From Myxococcales bacterium (GTDB taxonomy: Bacteria; Myxococcota; Myxococcia; Myxococcales; Anaeromyxobacteraceae), in NCBI GenBank assembly GCA_021779335.1, contig JAJYAW010000058.1:1-10648 (forward strand): a DNA stretch of 10,648 nt, given 5' to 3'. Under the pieces are notes generated by a model that was given only the letters and a program-made list of their open reading frames with translations, was not told the origin of the DNA and did not search any database. The position numbers and the translations under genes are program-made. Below are positions 1-9,900 of this stretch, piece after piece; within the stretch, counting starts at the first letter, position 1; each line of letters opens with the position of its first letter.

Positions 1-188
1 TTGCCGCGAGCCCACCAAGGCGCGCCGGGCGGGGGTGTGTCCGCGGCCCGATCAAAGGATGATCTGGCAGGTGAATCGACCGCGCGGGATGGCGATGGCA
101 GTGCAGCCGACGGCTGGCGTCGGGCTTAAGTCGTTCTCGCCCTTCGCTCTCGGTGGCCTCAGAGTGCCATGAATCGAGATGTACTCTC

Positions 189-210
189 GGTCGACGCGGT
201 CCGGTCGACC
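189..210. repeat. Small inverted repeat, 7-bp arms
   Basis: GGTCGAC (189-195) and GTCGACC (204-210) are perfect reverse complements around an 8-nt loop. The word CGGTCGAC occurs directly at 188 and 202, and CGGTCGGC-like copies follow at 211 and about 230. The arms are short and the sequence is GC-rich, so chance is possible. It lies about 80 bp upstream of the candidate ftsB promoter, where an operator could also sit. Confidence 0.35.
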
Positions 211-264
211 CGGTCGGCGGGGAGACTCTGGGTCGGCGGGAAGCAGGTCCCGACATCGTCCGAT

Positions 265-295
265 TTCTGGACGGAGGATCGCCGGCTGCTACGCT
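265..295 (+). promoter_or_regulatory. Candidate extended -10 promoter for the ftsB-like gene
   Basis: TGC followed by TACGCT at 287-295 fits an extended -10 (TGN-TAnnnT). Only a weak -35 (TCTGGA, 266-271) lies 18 bp upstream. The -10 ends 15 bp before the ATG, so the predicted 5' leader is under about 10 nt and there is no Shine-Dalgarno. Nearly the same word, TGCTACACT, lies upstream of the phoH-like gene at 2968-2976, which supports a functional role. Confidence 0.35.
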
Positions 296-310
296 CCTGA
301 AAGTCGGCCC

Positions 311-609
311 ATGTCCTCGTACCGTAAGCGAAAAGTGCTCTGGCTGCTCTCCGCCGTGGCCGTGGCCGCGGCCGCCGCGGTCGCCTTCGATGGCGAGGGG
401 CTCCGGAAGTACCGGCTCATGCGAGAGCAGGCGGCTCAGCTCCGCTCCGAGAACGCCGAACTGGAGGCCGACATCGCCCGGCTCACGCGGGAGGCGCAGG
501 CGCTGAGCCACAACCCCGCCGCCATGGAGCGCGCCGCCCGTGAGGAGCTGCGCTACGTGCGGCCCGGGGAGTTCGTCTATCGCCTCGACGCCCAGCCAGG
601 AGCGACCCC

Positions 610-613
<4 letters not shown>
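311..613 (+). CDS. ftsB: Septum formation initiator protein, FtsB/DivIC family
   Basis: A 100-residue bitopic membrane protein of the FtsB/DivIC family. In the divisome such proteins pair with FtsL through their coiled coils and help recruit and activate the septal peptidoglycan synthase FtsWI. Visible features are a basic N-terminus (SSYRKRK), one Ala/Val-rich transmembrane helix at about residues 9-26, an amphipathic coiled coil at about 33-65 rich in E, L, A and R, and the family-typical C-terminal segment with the pattern EELRYVRPGEFVYRL at about 78-92. Length is normal. ATG 311 is preferred because it places a short cytoplasmic tail before the helix; in-frame sequence upstream lacks family character. 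There is no clear Shine-Dalgarno, which fits a very short leader from the -10 at 290-295. Its stop (611-613) overlaps the GTG start of the downstream diguanylate cyclase, so the two are probably co-translated. DivIC is an equivalent name. Confidence 0.85.
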
Positions 614-2928
<2,315 letters not shown>

Positions 2929-2967
2929 GGGACCGCGGCGGTTGGCTGGCCGTTCCGGGCTGCCGCC

Positions 2968-2976
2968 TGCTACACT
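2968..2976 (+). promoter_or_regulatory. Candidate extended -10 element upstream of phoH-like gene
   Basis: TGC-TACACT matches an extended -10 (TGN-TAnnnT). No good -35 lies at the right distance; TTGGCT at 2942 is 23 bp away. It lies in the 91-bp gap between the cyclase stop and the GTG at 3020 and predicts a leader of about 37 nt. It is almost identical to the element before ftsB (TGCTACGCT). Confidence 0.35.
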
Positions 2977-3019
2977 TCACGCCGTCCGCCCTCCCGGCGG
3001 CGCGAGGTGCGGGCCCGGC

Positions 3020-4342
3020 GTGAAAAAGAACTTCGTCCTCGACACCAACGTCCTGCTCCACGACCCGCGCAGCCTCTACGGGTTCGACGACAACGACGTG
3101 GTCGTGCCCATCCACGTCATCGAGGAGATCGACAACTTCAAGCGCGATCTCTCCTCGCTGGGGCGCAACGCCCGGCAGGTGTCGCGCTCCCTCGACGAGT
3201 TCCGCCTGGCCGGCAAGCTGCGCGAGGGCGTCTCCATCGGGGAGGGCAAGGGGAAGATCCGGGTCCTGACCGCGCCCCGCCGCCTGCCGCCCGAGGTGGG
3301 CGACGGCCACGTCATGGACGACAAGATCCTGGCCGTGGCGCTCGACGTCCTGGAGAAGGAGCCGGGGACGCCTTGCGTCTTCGTCACCAAGGACACCAAC
3401 CTGCGCATCCGCGCCGACGCCCTCGGCCTGCACGCCGAGGACTACGACGTGGAGGGGGTGCAGATCGACGAGCTCTGGAGCGGGGTGGCCGAGATCGACG
3501 TCGACCCCGAGGTGGTGAACGAGTTCTACGCCTCCGGCGCGGTGGCCTGCCCGGCCGGCGTCGAGCAGCCGCCGCCCAACGCCTTCGTGGTGCTGCGGGA
3601 CCGCCAGAACCCGCAGCACAGCGCGGTGGGGAAGTACTCGGCGGCCCGCGGCACCTTCGTCCAGCTCATCAAGACGCCCAAGGAGGGCGTGTGGGGCATC
3701 CGGCCGCGCAACAAGGAGCAGTCCTTCGCGCTCGACCTCCTGCTCAACGACGAGATCCGGCTGGTCACCATCGTGGGCAAGGCGGGCACCGGCAAGACGC
3801 TGCTGGCCATCGCGGCCGGCCTGCAGAAGACCATGGAGGACGCCGTCTACCAGAAGCTGCTGGTGTCACGTCCCATCTTCCCGCTCGGCCGCGACATCGG
3901 CTTCCTGCCGGGCTCGGTGGAGGAGAAGCTCAACCCCTGGATGCAGCCCATCTTCGACAACGTCGAGTACCTCATGAACCTGTCGCGCTCGGAGAAGAAG
4001 GCCGGCCGCGGCTGGCACGAGCTGATGGACCTCGGCATCCTGGAGATCGAGCCGCTCACCTACATCCGCGGCCGCTCCATCCCCAACCAGTTCATGATCG
4101 TGGACGAGGCCCAGAACCTGACGCCCCACGAGGTGAAGACCATCATCACGCGGGCCGGCGACGGGACGAAGATCGTGCTGACCGGCGATCCCTACCAGAT
4201 CGACAACCCCTACGTGGACCAGACCAACAACGGCCTGATCCACGTGGTCAACCGCTTCAAGAACGAGCGGCTGGCCGGGCACATCACCATGTCGAAGGGG
4301 GAGCGGTCGCCGCTGGCCGAGCTGGCGGCCAACCTGCTCTGA
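3020..4342 (+). CDS. PIN domain-PhoH family ATPase (YlaK/PhoH2-like)
   Basis: A 440-residue cytoplasmic protein joining an N-terminal PIN nuclease-like domain to a C-terminal PhoH P-loop ATPase. The PIN part (about 1-150) opens with FVLDTNVLLHDP, with the acidic D8, then E35/E36 in VIEEID and later aspartates in VMDDK and TKDTN, consistent with a metal-dependent RNase fold. The PhoH part has Walker A GKAGTGKT (253-260) and a Walker B-like DEAQN (362-366). Length matches the roughly 440-residue YlaK/PhoH2 type rather than the shorter PhoH/YbeZ type. Related mycobacterial PhoH2 proteins are reported as RNA helicase/RNases, so an RNA-processing role is inferred. GTG 3020 was chosen because the PIN fold begins immediately (MKKNFVLDTN); the in-frame ATG at 2942 would add 26 residues without domain character. 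A GAGG at 3004-3007 is a weak, distant ribosome site. The gene ends 34 bp before the convergent lipid kinase stop. Confidence 0.88.
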   Translation: MKKNFVLDTNVLLHDPRSLYGFDDNDVVVPIHVIEEIDNFKRDLSSLGRNARQVSRSLDEFRLAGKLREGVSIGEGKGKIRVLTAPRRLPPEVGDGHVMDDKILAVALDVLEKEPGTPCVFVTKDTNLRIRADALGLHAEDYDVEGVQIDELWSGVAEIDVDPEVVNEFYASGAVACPAGVEQPPPNAFVVLRDRQNPQHSAVGKYSAARGTFVQLIKTPKEGVWGIRPRNKEQSFALDLLLNDEIRLVTIVGKAGTGKTLLAIAAGLQKTMEDAVYQKLLVSRPIFPLGRDIGFLPGSVEEKLNPWMQPIFDNVEYLMNLSRSEKKAGRGWHELMDLGILEIEPLTYIRGRSIPNQFMIVDEAQNLTPHEVKTIITRAGDGTKIVLTGDPYQIDNPYVDQTNNGLIHVVNRFKNERLAGHITMSKGERSPLAELAANLL

Positions 4343-4376
4343 CCGGCGGGCCGGGGGGCCTCCTGGTGGCGGCCGC

Positions 4377-5444
4377 CTACGCCGCCGCCGTCCCGAAGTC
4401 GACGATCTCGACGGGGTTGGCGGCCATGCCGAAGGTGACCTCGTCGCGCCAGCCCTCGGCGTCGCCGCCCACCTGCAGCGGCATGGGGCGCTCGAAGCGG
4501 AGCGCCACCCGGTCGGCGTGGAAGTCGAGCAGCCCCTCGTGCGCGAAGTCACCCGACCAGATGCGGTGCAGGTTGAGCACCAGCGTGGCCACGCCGATGG
4601 TGCTGGCGACCCGGAGCTGCATCATCCCGCCGGCCTTGTCGGCCCAGGGGAAGACCTTCAGCCCGAGCCCGTAGTAGGGCACGGTGCTGGCGGCGGCCAT
4701 CATGCAGGGGCCGGCGTAGAGCAGCTCGCCGTGGGCGATGGCGGGGCCGACCCGGCGCCCGGCGGCGTCGAGCCGCCAGGCCGGGCGGCCGGCGTTGACG
4801 ATCTCGCAGTAGCTGGGGCGGCGCTCCAGGAGGGCTCGCGGCGCGGAGCGGAGCGCGGCTGCCAGGCCGTAGCCGGTCAGCCCCATGCCCAGCCCCTGCA
4901 GCGGCGTGCCGGCCAGCCTGTCCTTCAGCCAGAGGTAGTCGTTGAGCACGGCCGCGTCGACGCCCACCCCGGCAAAGGGGGTGCGCCGGCCGTCGCAGGT
5001 GACGAGGTCGAGCCGGCGGGACCCCTGCACCTCGCCGGAGACGAAGCGGGCCAGGTCCTCGGCGTGGCGGCGCGGCGTGGCGCCGACCATCTCGGCCACG
5101 GCGTTGCCCGTGCCCAGGGCCAGCACGCCGAAGCGGGGCGGACGGGCGCGGCGCCGCTCGGAGGCCTCCAGGATGCGGTTGACCCAGGAGACGAAGGTGC
5201 CGTCGCCACCGCCGGTGAAGACGGTCCGGTAGCGGCGGGCCACCACGCGGTCGGCGATCTCGGCGGCCTCGTCGTGGCTGCGGGAGAGGAACAGGTCCTC
5301 GGGCGGGACCACCAGCGAGAGCGCGCGCCGGACCGCGTCGTTGACCGCCTTGGCCCGGGCGTTGAGCAGCACGGCCACGCCGCCGACCGGTGAGAGCTGC
5401 CCACCCGGCTCGAGCCGCGCCGTGCTGTCGATCAGCCTGAGCAT
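4377..5444 (-). CDS. Diacylglycerol/lipid kinase family protein (YegS/LCB5-like)
   Basis: A 355-residue protein of the diacylglycerol kinase catalytic family (DgkB/YegS/sphingosine kinase fold). Members phosphorylate lipid hydroxyl groups with ATP at the membrane surface. The nucleotide-binding loop TGGGDGTF lies at about 77-84, followed by LALGTGNAVAE (109-118) with the conserved GTGN. The C-terminal lobe carries VGGDAEG (about 325-331), matching the family's DGE-type motif. No transmembrane segment is evident, so it is probably a soluble, membrane-associated enzyme. The substrate (diacylglycerol, phosphatidylglycerol, sphingoid base or undecaprenol-like) cannot be told; sphingoid bases are plausible given that myxobacteria make sphingolipids. 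ATG at 5444 reads leftward; a GGGA a few bases upstream is a modest ribosome site. The gene converges on phoH and diverges from dnaK. A hairpin with a U-run lies in its leader (see 5517-5558). Confidence 0.87.
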   Translation of the reverse strand: MLRLIDSTARLEPGGQLSPVGGVAVLLNARAKAVNDAVRRALSLVVPPEDLFLSRSHDEAAEIADRVVARRYRTVFTGGGDGTFVSWVNRILEASERRRARPPRFGVLALGTGNAVAEMVGATPRRHAEDLARFVSGEVQGSRRLDLVTCDGRRTPFAGVGVDAAVLNDYLWLKDRLAGTPLQGLGMGLTGYGLAAALRSAPRALLERRPSYCEIVNAGRPAWRLDAAGRRVGPAIAHGELLYAGPCMMAAASTVPYYGLGLKVFPWADKAGGMMQLRVASTIGVATLVLNLHRIWSGDFAHEGLLDFHADRVALRFERPMPLQVGGDAEGWRDEVTFGMAANPVEIVDFGTAAA

Positions 5445-5516
5445 GAAGGTCCCGAGATCACCGCGACAGGAATGCCCCGATCAGGGAGCAAGCGCGGTGC
5501 CACGGCGCGTCAGAGG

Positions 5517-5558
5517 AAAAAGCCCTGTGTTCTCGGTCGGTGCGTCCCCAGAACAGGG
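5517..5558 (-). terminator. Candidate intrinsic terminator or attenuator in the dagK-side leader
   Basis: On the minus strand, CCCTGTTCT (5558-5550) can pair with AGAAC-ac-AGGG (5533-5523) with a two-base bulge; CCCTGT can alternatively pair with ACAGGG. The right arm is followed at once by C and five T residues (5521-5517). Hairpin plus U-run is the form of an intrinsic terminator. It lies about 73 nt upstream of the lipid kinase start on its own strand, so it could attenuate that gene or end a small minus-strand RNA. The 16-nt loop is large, which weakens the case. Confidence 0.4.
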
Positions 5559-5592
5559 GTCCTGTCACGTCCGTGTGGCGGAAAGCCAGGGT

Positions 5593-5622
5593 GCCGGGTG
5601 CGTAGACGGCTTCGCACCCGGC
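5593..5622. repeat. Perfect 10-bp inverted repeat in the dagK/dnaK divergent spacer
   Basis: GCCGGGTGCG (5593-5602) and CGCACCCGGC (5613-5622) are exact reverse complements around a 10-nt loop. The dyad is centred about 45 bp upstream of the dnaK -35 element, with no U-run on either side. It could be an operator or a stem in an RNA read from either strand. It does not match the CIRCE heat-shock operator. Confidence 0.6.
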
Positions 5623-5651
5623 GAAGGGAGAGGAAATCTCAACTGGGACAT

Positions 5652-5679
5652 TTGACAGGTCTCGGCGGGTACTTAGGTT
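5652..5679 (+). promoter_or_regulatory. dnaK promoter, housekeeping sigma type
   Basis: A consensus -35 TTGACA (5652-5657) is followed after 16 bp by TAGGTT (5674-5679), which fits TAnnnT. The predicted start near 5687 leaves a leader of about 20 nt containing the Shine-Dalgarno GGAGGG at 5693-5698, nine bases before ATG 5708. No sigma-32-type CTTGAA/CCCCAT pair is seen. The upstream inverted repeat may add regulation. Confidence 0.65.
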
Positions 5680-5707
5680 CGCCGCAGACCACGGAGGGTC
5701 TAAGCAC

Positions 5708-7609
<1,902 letters not shown>

Positions 7610-7630
7610 TCGCCTGTCCAGGCTCCGCTC

Positions 7631-7667
7631 GGGCCCGCGTCCCCTCGCTTTCCGGGGGCGCGGGCCT
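7631..7667 (+). terminator. Strong hairpin after dnaK, probable terminator
   Basis: GGCCCGCGTCCCC (7632-7644) pairs with GGGGGCGCGGGCC (7654-7666), 13 bp with one U-G pair and a 9-nt loop; G7631-T7667 may extend it. Only a short TTA follows, so the U-tract is poor, as is common in GC-rich bacteria. It starts 22 bp after the dnaK stop and ends five bases before the next ATG at 7672. Confidence 0.6.
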
Positions 7668-7671
7668 TACC

Positions 7672-8559
7672 ATGCTGCGGCCCGTGCGCCTCGTCGTCCT
7701 CTCCCGCTCTCCCAGGCTCCACACCACCCGCCGCCTCGTCGAGTCGGCGCGGGCGCTGGGGCACGAGCCGCGGGTCGTCGACCCGCTGGAGGTCGAGCTC
7801 GGCCTCGGGGGCGAGGCCCCGGCGCTCTACTGGCGCCGGCGCGGCTTCCCGGCCGCCGACGTGGTCATCCCGCGCATCGGCCCGTCCATCCACCAGTACG
7901 GCCTCTCGGTCCTGAAGCAGCTCGAGCTCAAGGGCGTGCCGCTGCTCAACGGCTCGGGGGCCCTGGCCGCCAGCCGCAACAAGATGCGCTGCCTGCAGCT
8001 CCTGGCCGCGGCCGGCGTGCCGGTGCCGCGCACCGTCATGGCCAGCGATCCGTCCGGCCTGGAGGAGCTCGTCAAGCTCGTGGGCGGCGTGCCGGTGCTG
8101 GTGAAGCTCCTCTCGGCCGACGGGAAGAGCGGCGTCATGGTCTGCGAGAGCCTGCAGTCGCTGGAGGCGGCGCTGGAGGCCATCCTCGGCCTGGGCCAGA
8201 ACATCGTGGTGCAGCAGTACCTGCAGGGCGGCCGCGGGAGGGAGCTGCGCGCGCTGGTGGTGGGCGGGAGGGTGGTGGCGGCCCTGCGCCGCCAGCGCCG
8301 GCCGGGGAGGGGCGGCGCGCCGCAGACCAGGGCCCGCTTCCGGGTCGCCGAGCTGTCCGCGGAGCAGGAGCGGCTGGCGGTCGAGGCGGCCCGGGTCCTC
8401 GACCTGCAGGCCTGCGCCGTCGACATGCTGGACGTGACGGGCGGGCCCCGGGTCTTCGAGGTGAACGGGTCGCCCTCCATCCGCGACGCCGAGGCGGCCT
8501 GCGGCGTCGACGTGGCCCGCCTGGTGGTGGAGCGGGCCGTGGCGCTGGCCGGAGGCTGA
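7672..8559 (+). CDS. RimK-like ATP-grasp ligase
   Basis: A 295-residue ATP-grasp protein of the RimK/alpha-L-glutamate ligase group, which joins a carboxyl group to an amine through an acyl-phosphate. The N-terminal part (RLVVLSRSPRLHTTRRL, then GHEPRVVDPLE) matches the RimK opening. The ATP-grasp part follows from about 100: NKMRCLQLLAAAGVPVPRT, the lysine strand VPVLVKLLS, the flexible loop ADGKSGVMV and the hinge VVQQYLQGG. The metal-binding residues D251, E263 and N265 (FEVNGSPS) are present. The RSNxxRGG segment of E. coli RimK is replaced by a different Arg-rich stretch (RRPGRGGAPQTRARFR), so the substrate may not be ribosomal S6 and I give no gene symbol. No Shine-Dalgarno precedes ATG 7672, whose upstream side is filled by the dnaK hairpin. 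GTG 7684 (MRLVVLSRSP) fits the family start better and is a serious alternative. Confidence 0.82.
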   Translation: MLRPVRLVVLSRSPRLHTTRRLVESARALGHEPRVVDPLEVELGLGGEAPALYWRRRGFPAADVVIPRIGPSIHQYGLSVLKQLELKGVPLLNGSGALAASRNKMRCLQLLAAAGVPVPRTVMASDPSGLEELVKLVGGVPVLVKLLSADGKSGVMVCESLQSLEAALEAILGLGQNIVVQQYLQGGRGRELRALVVGGRVVAALRRQRRPGRGGAPQTRARFRVAELSAEQERLAVEAARVLDLQACAVDMLDVTGGPRVFEVNGSPSIRDAEAACGVDVARLVVERAVALAGG

Positions 8560-8620
8560 GCGCCGACCGCCCCGGGTCGGACGCCGGGCGCTTGAATCGG
8601 TGGTCGTCCCCGCCCGTCCC

Positions 8621-8629
8621 TGGTATGGA
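8621..8629 (+). promoter_or_regulatory. Possible extended -10 before the small exported protein gene
   Basis: TGG-TATGGA (8621-8629) resembles an extended -10 but lacks the final T and has no -35 at proper distance; TTGAAT at 8592 is 26 bp away. A start near 8636 would give a leader of about 19 nt containing AGGAGG. The evidence is weak. Confidence 0.25.
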
Positions 8630-8640
8630 ACGGCCTCACG

Positions 8641-8646
8641 AGGAGG
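8641..8646 (+). promoter_or_regulatory. Consensus Shine-Dalgarno fixing the start at 8655
   Basis: AGGAGG, followed by T, sits eight bases before ATG 8655. It is one of the best ribosome binding sites in the window and rules out the in-frame upstream extension of that reading frame. Confidence 0.8.
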
Positions 8647-8654
8647 TCCCACGC

Positions 8655-9077
8655 ATGCGTCTCGTCGTCGCCCTCGCCGTCGCGCTCTGCGCCCTGGTCG
8701 CCCGGGCGGCCGATCCGGCCGCCGAGGCCGCCCGGAGCTACCGCCTGGAGGCCTCCGCCTCGCCGTCGACCCTCAAGGCCGGCGGGGCCGGCGTGCTTCA
8801 CCTCGCCATCGAGCCCGGCCCCGGGACTCACGTCCACCCGCAGGCTCCGCTCAAGGTGACGCTCTCGGCCACGCCCGGCCTGGTCCTCTCCAAGGCCCAG
8901 CTCGGCCGCGCCGACCTGGCGGACCCGAAGGCCGCAGCGCCGCGCTTCGAGGTGCCCTTCAAGGCGACCGCCGCCGGCGCGCAGGTGGCCACCCTCAAGG
9001 TGGACTTCTTCATCTGCAGCGACGCCTGGTGCGTCAAGCAGGCGCGGGACGTGAAGCTCCCCGTCGACGTGAAGTGA
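8655..9077 (+). CDS. Small exported two-cysteine protein, DsbD N-terminal domain-like
   Basis: A 140-residue secreted protein. It has a clear Sec signal peptide (MRLVVALAVALCALVARA, cleavage near residue 18/19); Cys12 inside it is not in a good lipobox. The mature part is beta-rich, with a pattern recalling the periplasmic N-terminal (alpha) domain of DsbD: GTHVHPQAPLKVTLS, PRFEVPFKA, and FFICSDAWCVKQ with C121 and C126 spaced C-x4-C. In DsbD this domain hands electrons to periplasmic thiol partners, but here the membrane and thioredoxin parts are absent, so it may be a stand-alone thiol carrier or an immunoglobulin-like fold with a structural disulfide. The start is fixed by AGGAGG eight bases upstream. 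The rlmB-like gene begins 12 bp after its stop and its ribosome site overlaps that stop, suggesting one mRNA. The family call is moderate; the export signal is strong. Confidence 0.75.
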   Translation: MRLVVALAVALCALVARAADPAAEAARSYRLEASASPSTLKAGGAGVLHLAIEPGPGTHVHPQAPLKVTLSATPGLVLSKAQLGRADLADPKAAAPRFEVPFKATAAGAQVATLKVDFFICSDAWCVKQARDVKLPVDVK

Positions 9078-9089
9078 GGACGGCGCCGC

Positions 9090-9827
9090 GTGCGCGTCAT
9101 CTTCGGCGTCAACCCGGTGAGGGAGCTGCTGCGCGCCGGCGGGGAAGGGCTCGACGAACTGTGGCTCGCCGAGGGGGCCCGCTCTCCCGCGGTGGAGGAG
9201 CTCGAGCGCAAGGCCCGCGATTCGGGCGCCCGGGTGAAGCACGCGCCCCGCCCGAAGCTCGACCGGCTCGCGGGGGCGGATCGGCACCAGGGGGTGGTGG
9301 CGGTCCTCTCTGCCGACTTTCGCTATGCCGAGGTGGGCGATATCCTCGCCAGAGCCAAGTCCCGAGGGGAGCCCCCCTTGATGGTCATTCTCGACGGGGT
9401 GGAGGACCCCCAGCACCTCGGCGCGATCGCACGCTCGGCCGTGGCGCTCGGAGCCCACGGGGTCGTCATCCCGAAGGATCGCGCTGTCGGCGTGACCGGC
9501 ACGGTCGTGAAGGCCTCGGCCGGAGTCATCGAGCGGTGCCTGGTCGTCCGGGTGGTCAACATCTCCAGGATCATTGATGAACTCAAGGAGGCCGGGGTCT
9601 GGTCGGTGGCCCTCGCCGCCGACGGTGAGCGGGAGCTCTCCGCGGTCGATCTGAAGGGTCCGACCGCGCTGGTCCTCGGGAGCGAGGGGGAGGGAATTCG
9701 CCACCTCGTGAAGCAGACCTGCGACCATGTGGCGCGGATCGGGATGGTGGGGGAGGTTGAGAGCCTGAGCGTCTCGGCTGCGGCCTCCGTCGCGCTCTAT
9801 GAAGCAGCGCGTCAGCGACGACGCTGA
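9090..9827 (+). CDS. rlmB: TrmH/RlmB-family (SPOUT) RNA 2'-O-methyltransferase, altered motifs
   Basis: A 245-residue SPOUT methyltransferase of TrmH group 3, the RlmB type that methylates the 2'-O of a guanosine in 23S rRNA using S-adenosylmethionine. The N-terminal substrate-binding domain (about 1-75) starts VIFGVNPVRELL and includes RHQGVVAVLS. The catalytic knot domain follows with ILDGVEDPQHLGAIARSA, VIPKDRAVGVTGTVVKASAGVIE, ALVLGSEGEG and MVGEVESLSVSAAAS. Two normally invariant asparagines are replaced: motif 1 NLG is HLG (H109) and motif 3 SLN is SLS (S227). The catalytic-type R115, E199 and S225 remain. Activity may be retained, altered or lost, so the symbol names the family position only. 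GTG 9090 is preceded by GAGGA (9076-9080) overlapping the upstream stop. From about 9300 the codons include AGA, CGA, TTG, ATT, GAT and GAA, rarer in the neighbours. The tRNA-tuf operon follows. Confidence 0.85.
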   Translation: MRVIFGVNPVRELLRAGGEGLDELWLAEGARSPAVEELERKARDSGARVKHAPRPKLDRLAGADRHQGVVAVLSADFRYAEVGDILARAKSRGEPPLMVILDGVEDPQHLGAIARSAVALGAHGVVIPKDRAVGVTGTVVKASAGVIERCLVVRVVNISRIIDELKEAGVWSVALAADGERELSAVDLKGPTALVLGSEGEGIRHLVKQTCDHVARIGMVGEVESLSVSAAASVALYEAARQRRR

Positions 9828-9839
9828 GCCTGCGCAGGC
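9828..9839. repeat. 12-bp perfect palindrome directly after the rlmB stop
   Basis: GCCTGCGCAGGC equals its own reverse complement and begins at the base after the TGA stop. It may help end the transcript or bind a dimeric protein. No further support is visible. Confidence 0.4.
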
Positions 9840-9849
9840 CCTCCTTCGG

Positions 9850-9870
9850 GGGGGTGGCGAGGCCACTCCC
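9850..9870 (+). terminator. Hairpin between rlmB and the tRNA operon
   Basis: A 9-bp stem pairs 9850-9858 with 9862-9870 (core GTGGC/GCCAC, one G-U pair) around a GAG loop. No U-run follows, so it is a weak candidate for an intrinsic terminator. Its place between the methyltransferase stop and the tRNA promoter fits separating the two units. Confidence 0.4.
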
Positions 9871-9900
9871 GGGAGTTCTCCAGGGCTCGGCGAGGAGGCC

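Larger units (their letters stand above)
1..310. other. Non-coding stretch upstream of the ftsB-like gene
   Basis: I find no open frame on either strand here with family resemblance or a good ribosome binding site. The stretch probably runs from the end of a gene left of the window to the ftsB-like start at 311. From about 130 it is slightly less GC-rich than the coding regions. It contains a cluster of GGTCGAC/GGTCGGC words at 188-237 and a candidate -10 element at 287-295. No tRNA or rRNA fold is apparent. Confidence 0.6.

Noticed and set aside
4343..4376. Bidirectional terminator between the convergent phoH-like and lipid kinase genes
   Set aside because: Only short overlapping GC pairings (such as CCGGC/GCCGG with a 2-nt loop) and no U-run on either strand.
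5568..5625. Possible c-di-GMP (GEMM) riboswitch or RNase P RNA fragment, from GTCACG, GGAAAGCC and GCAGGGTGCC-like words
   Set aside because: The words are short, out of the expected order, and the GEMM core (GCAAACC, GACGCAAAGCC) and RNase P core are missing.
5445..5707. CIRCE operator or sigma-32 promoter for dnaK
   Set aside because: No TTAGCACTC/GAGTGCTAA pair and no CTTGAA with a properly spaced CCCCAT-like -10; TTGACA/TAGGTT fits better.
8591..8616. Heat-shock-type promoter from CTTGAA at 8591
   Set aside because: The required CCCCAT-like -10 is absent at 13-15 bp; only generic C-rich sequence follows.
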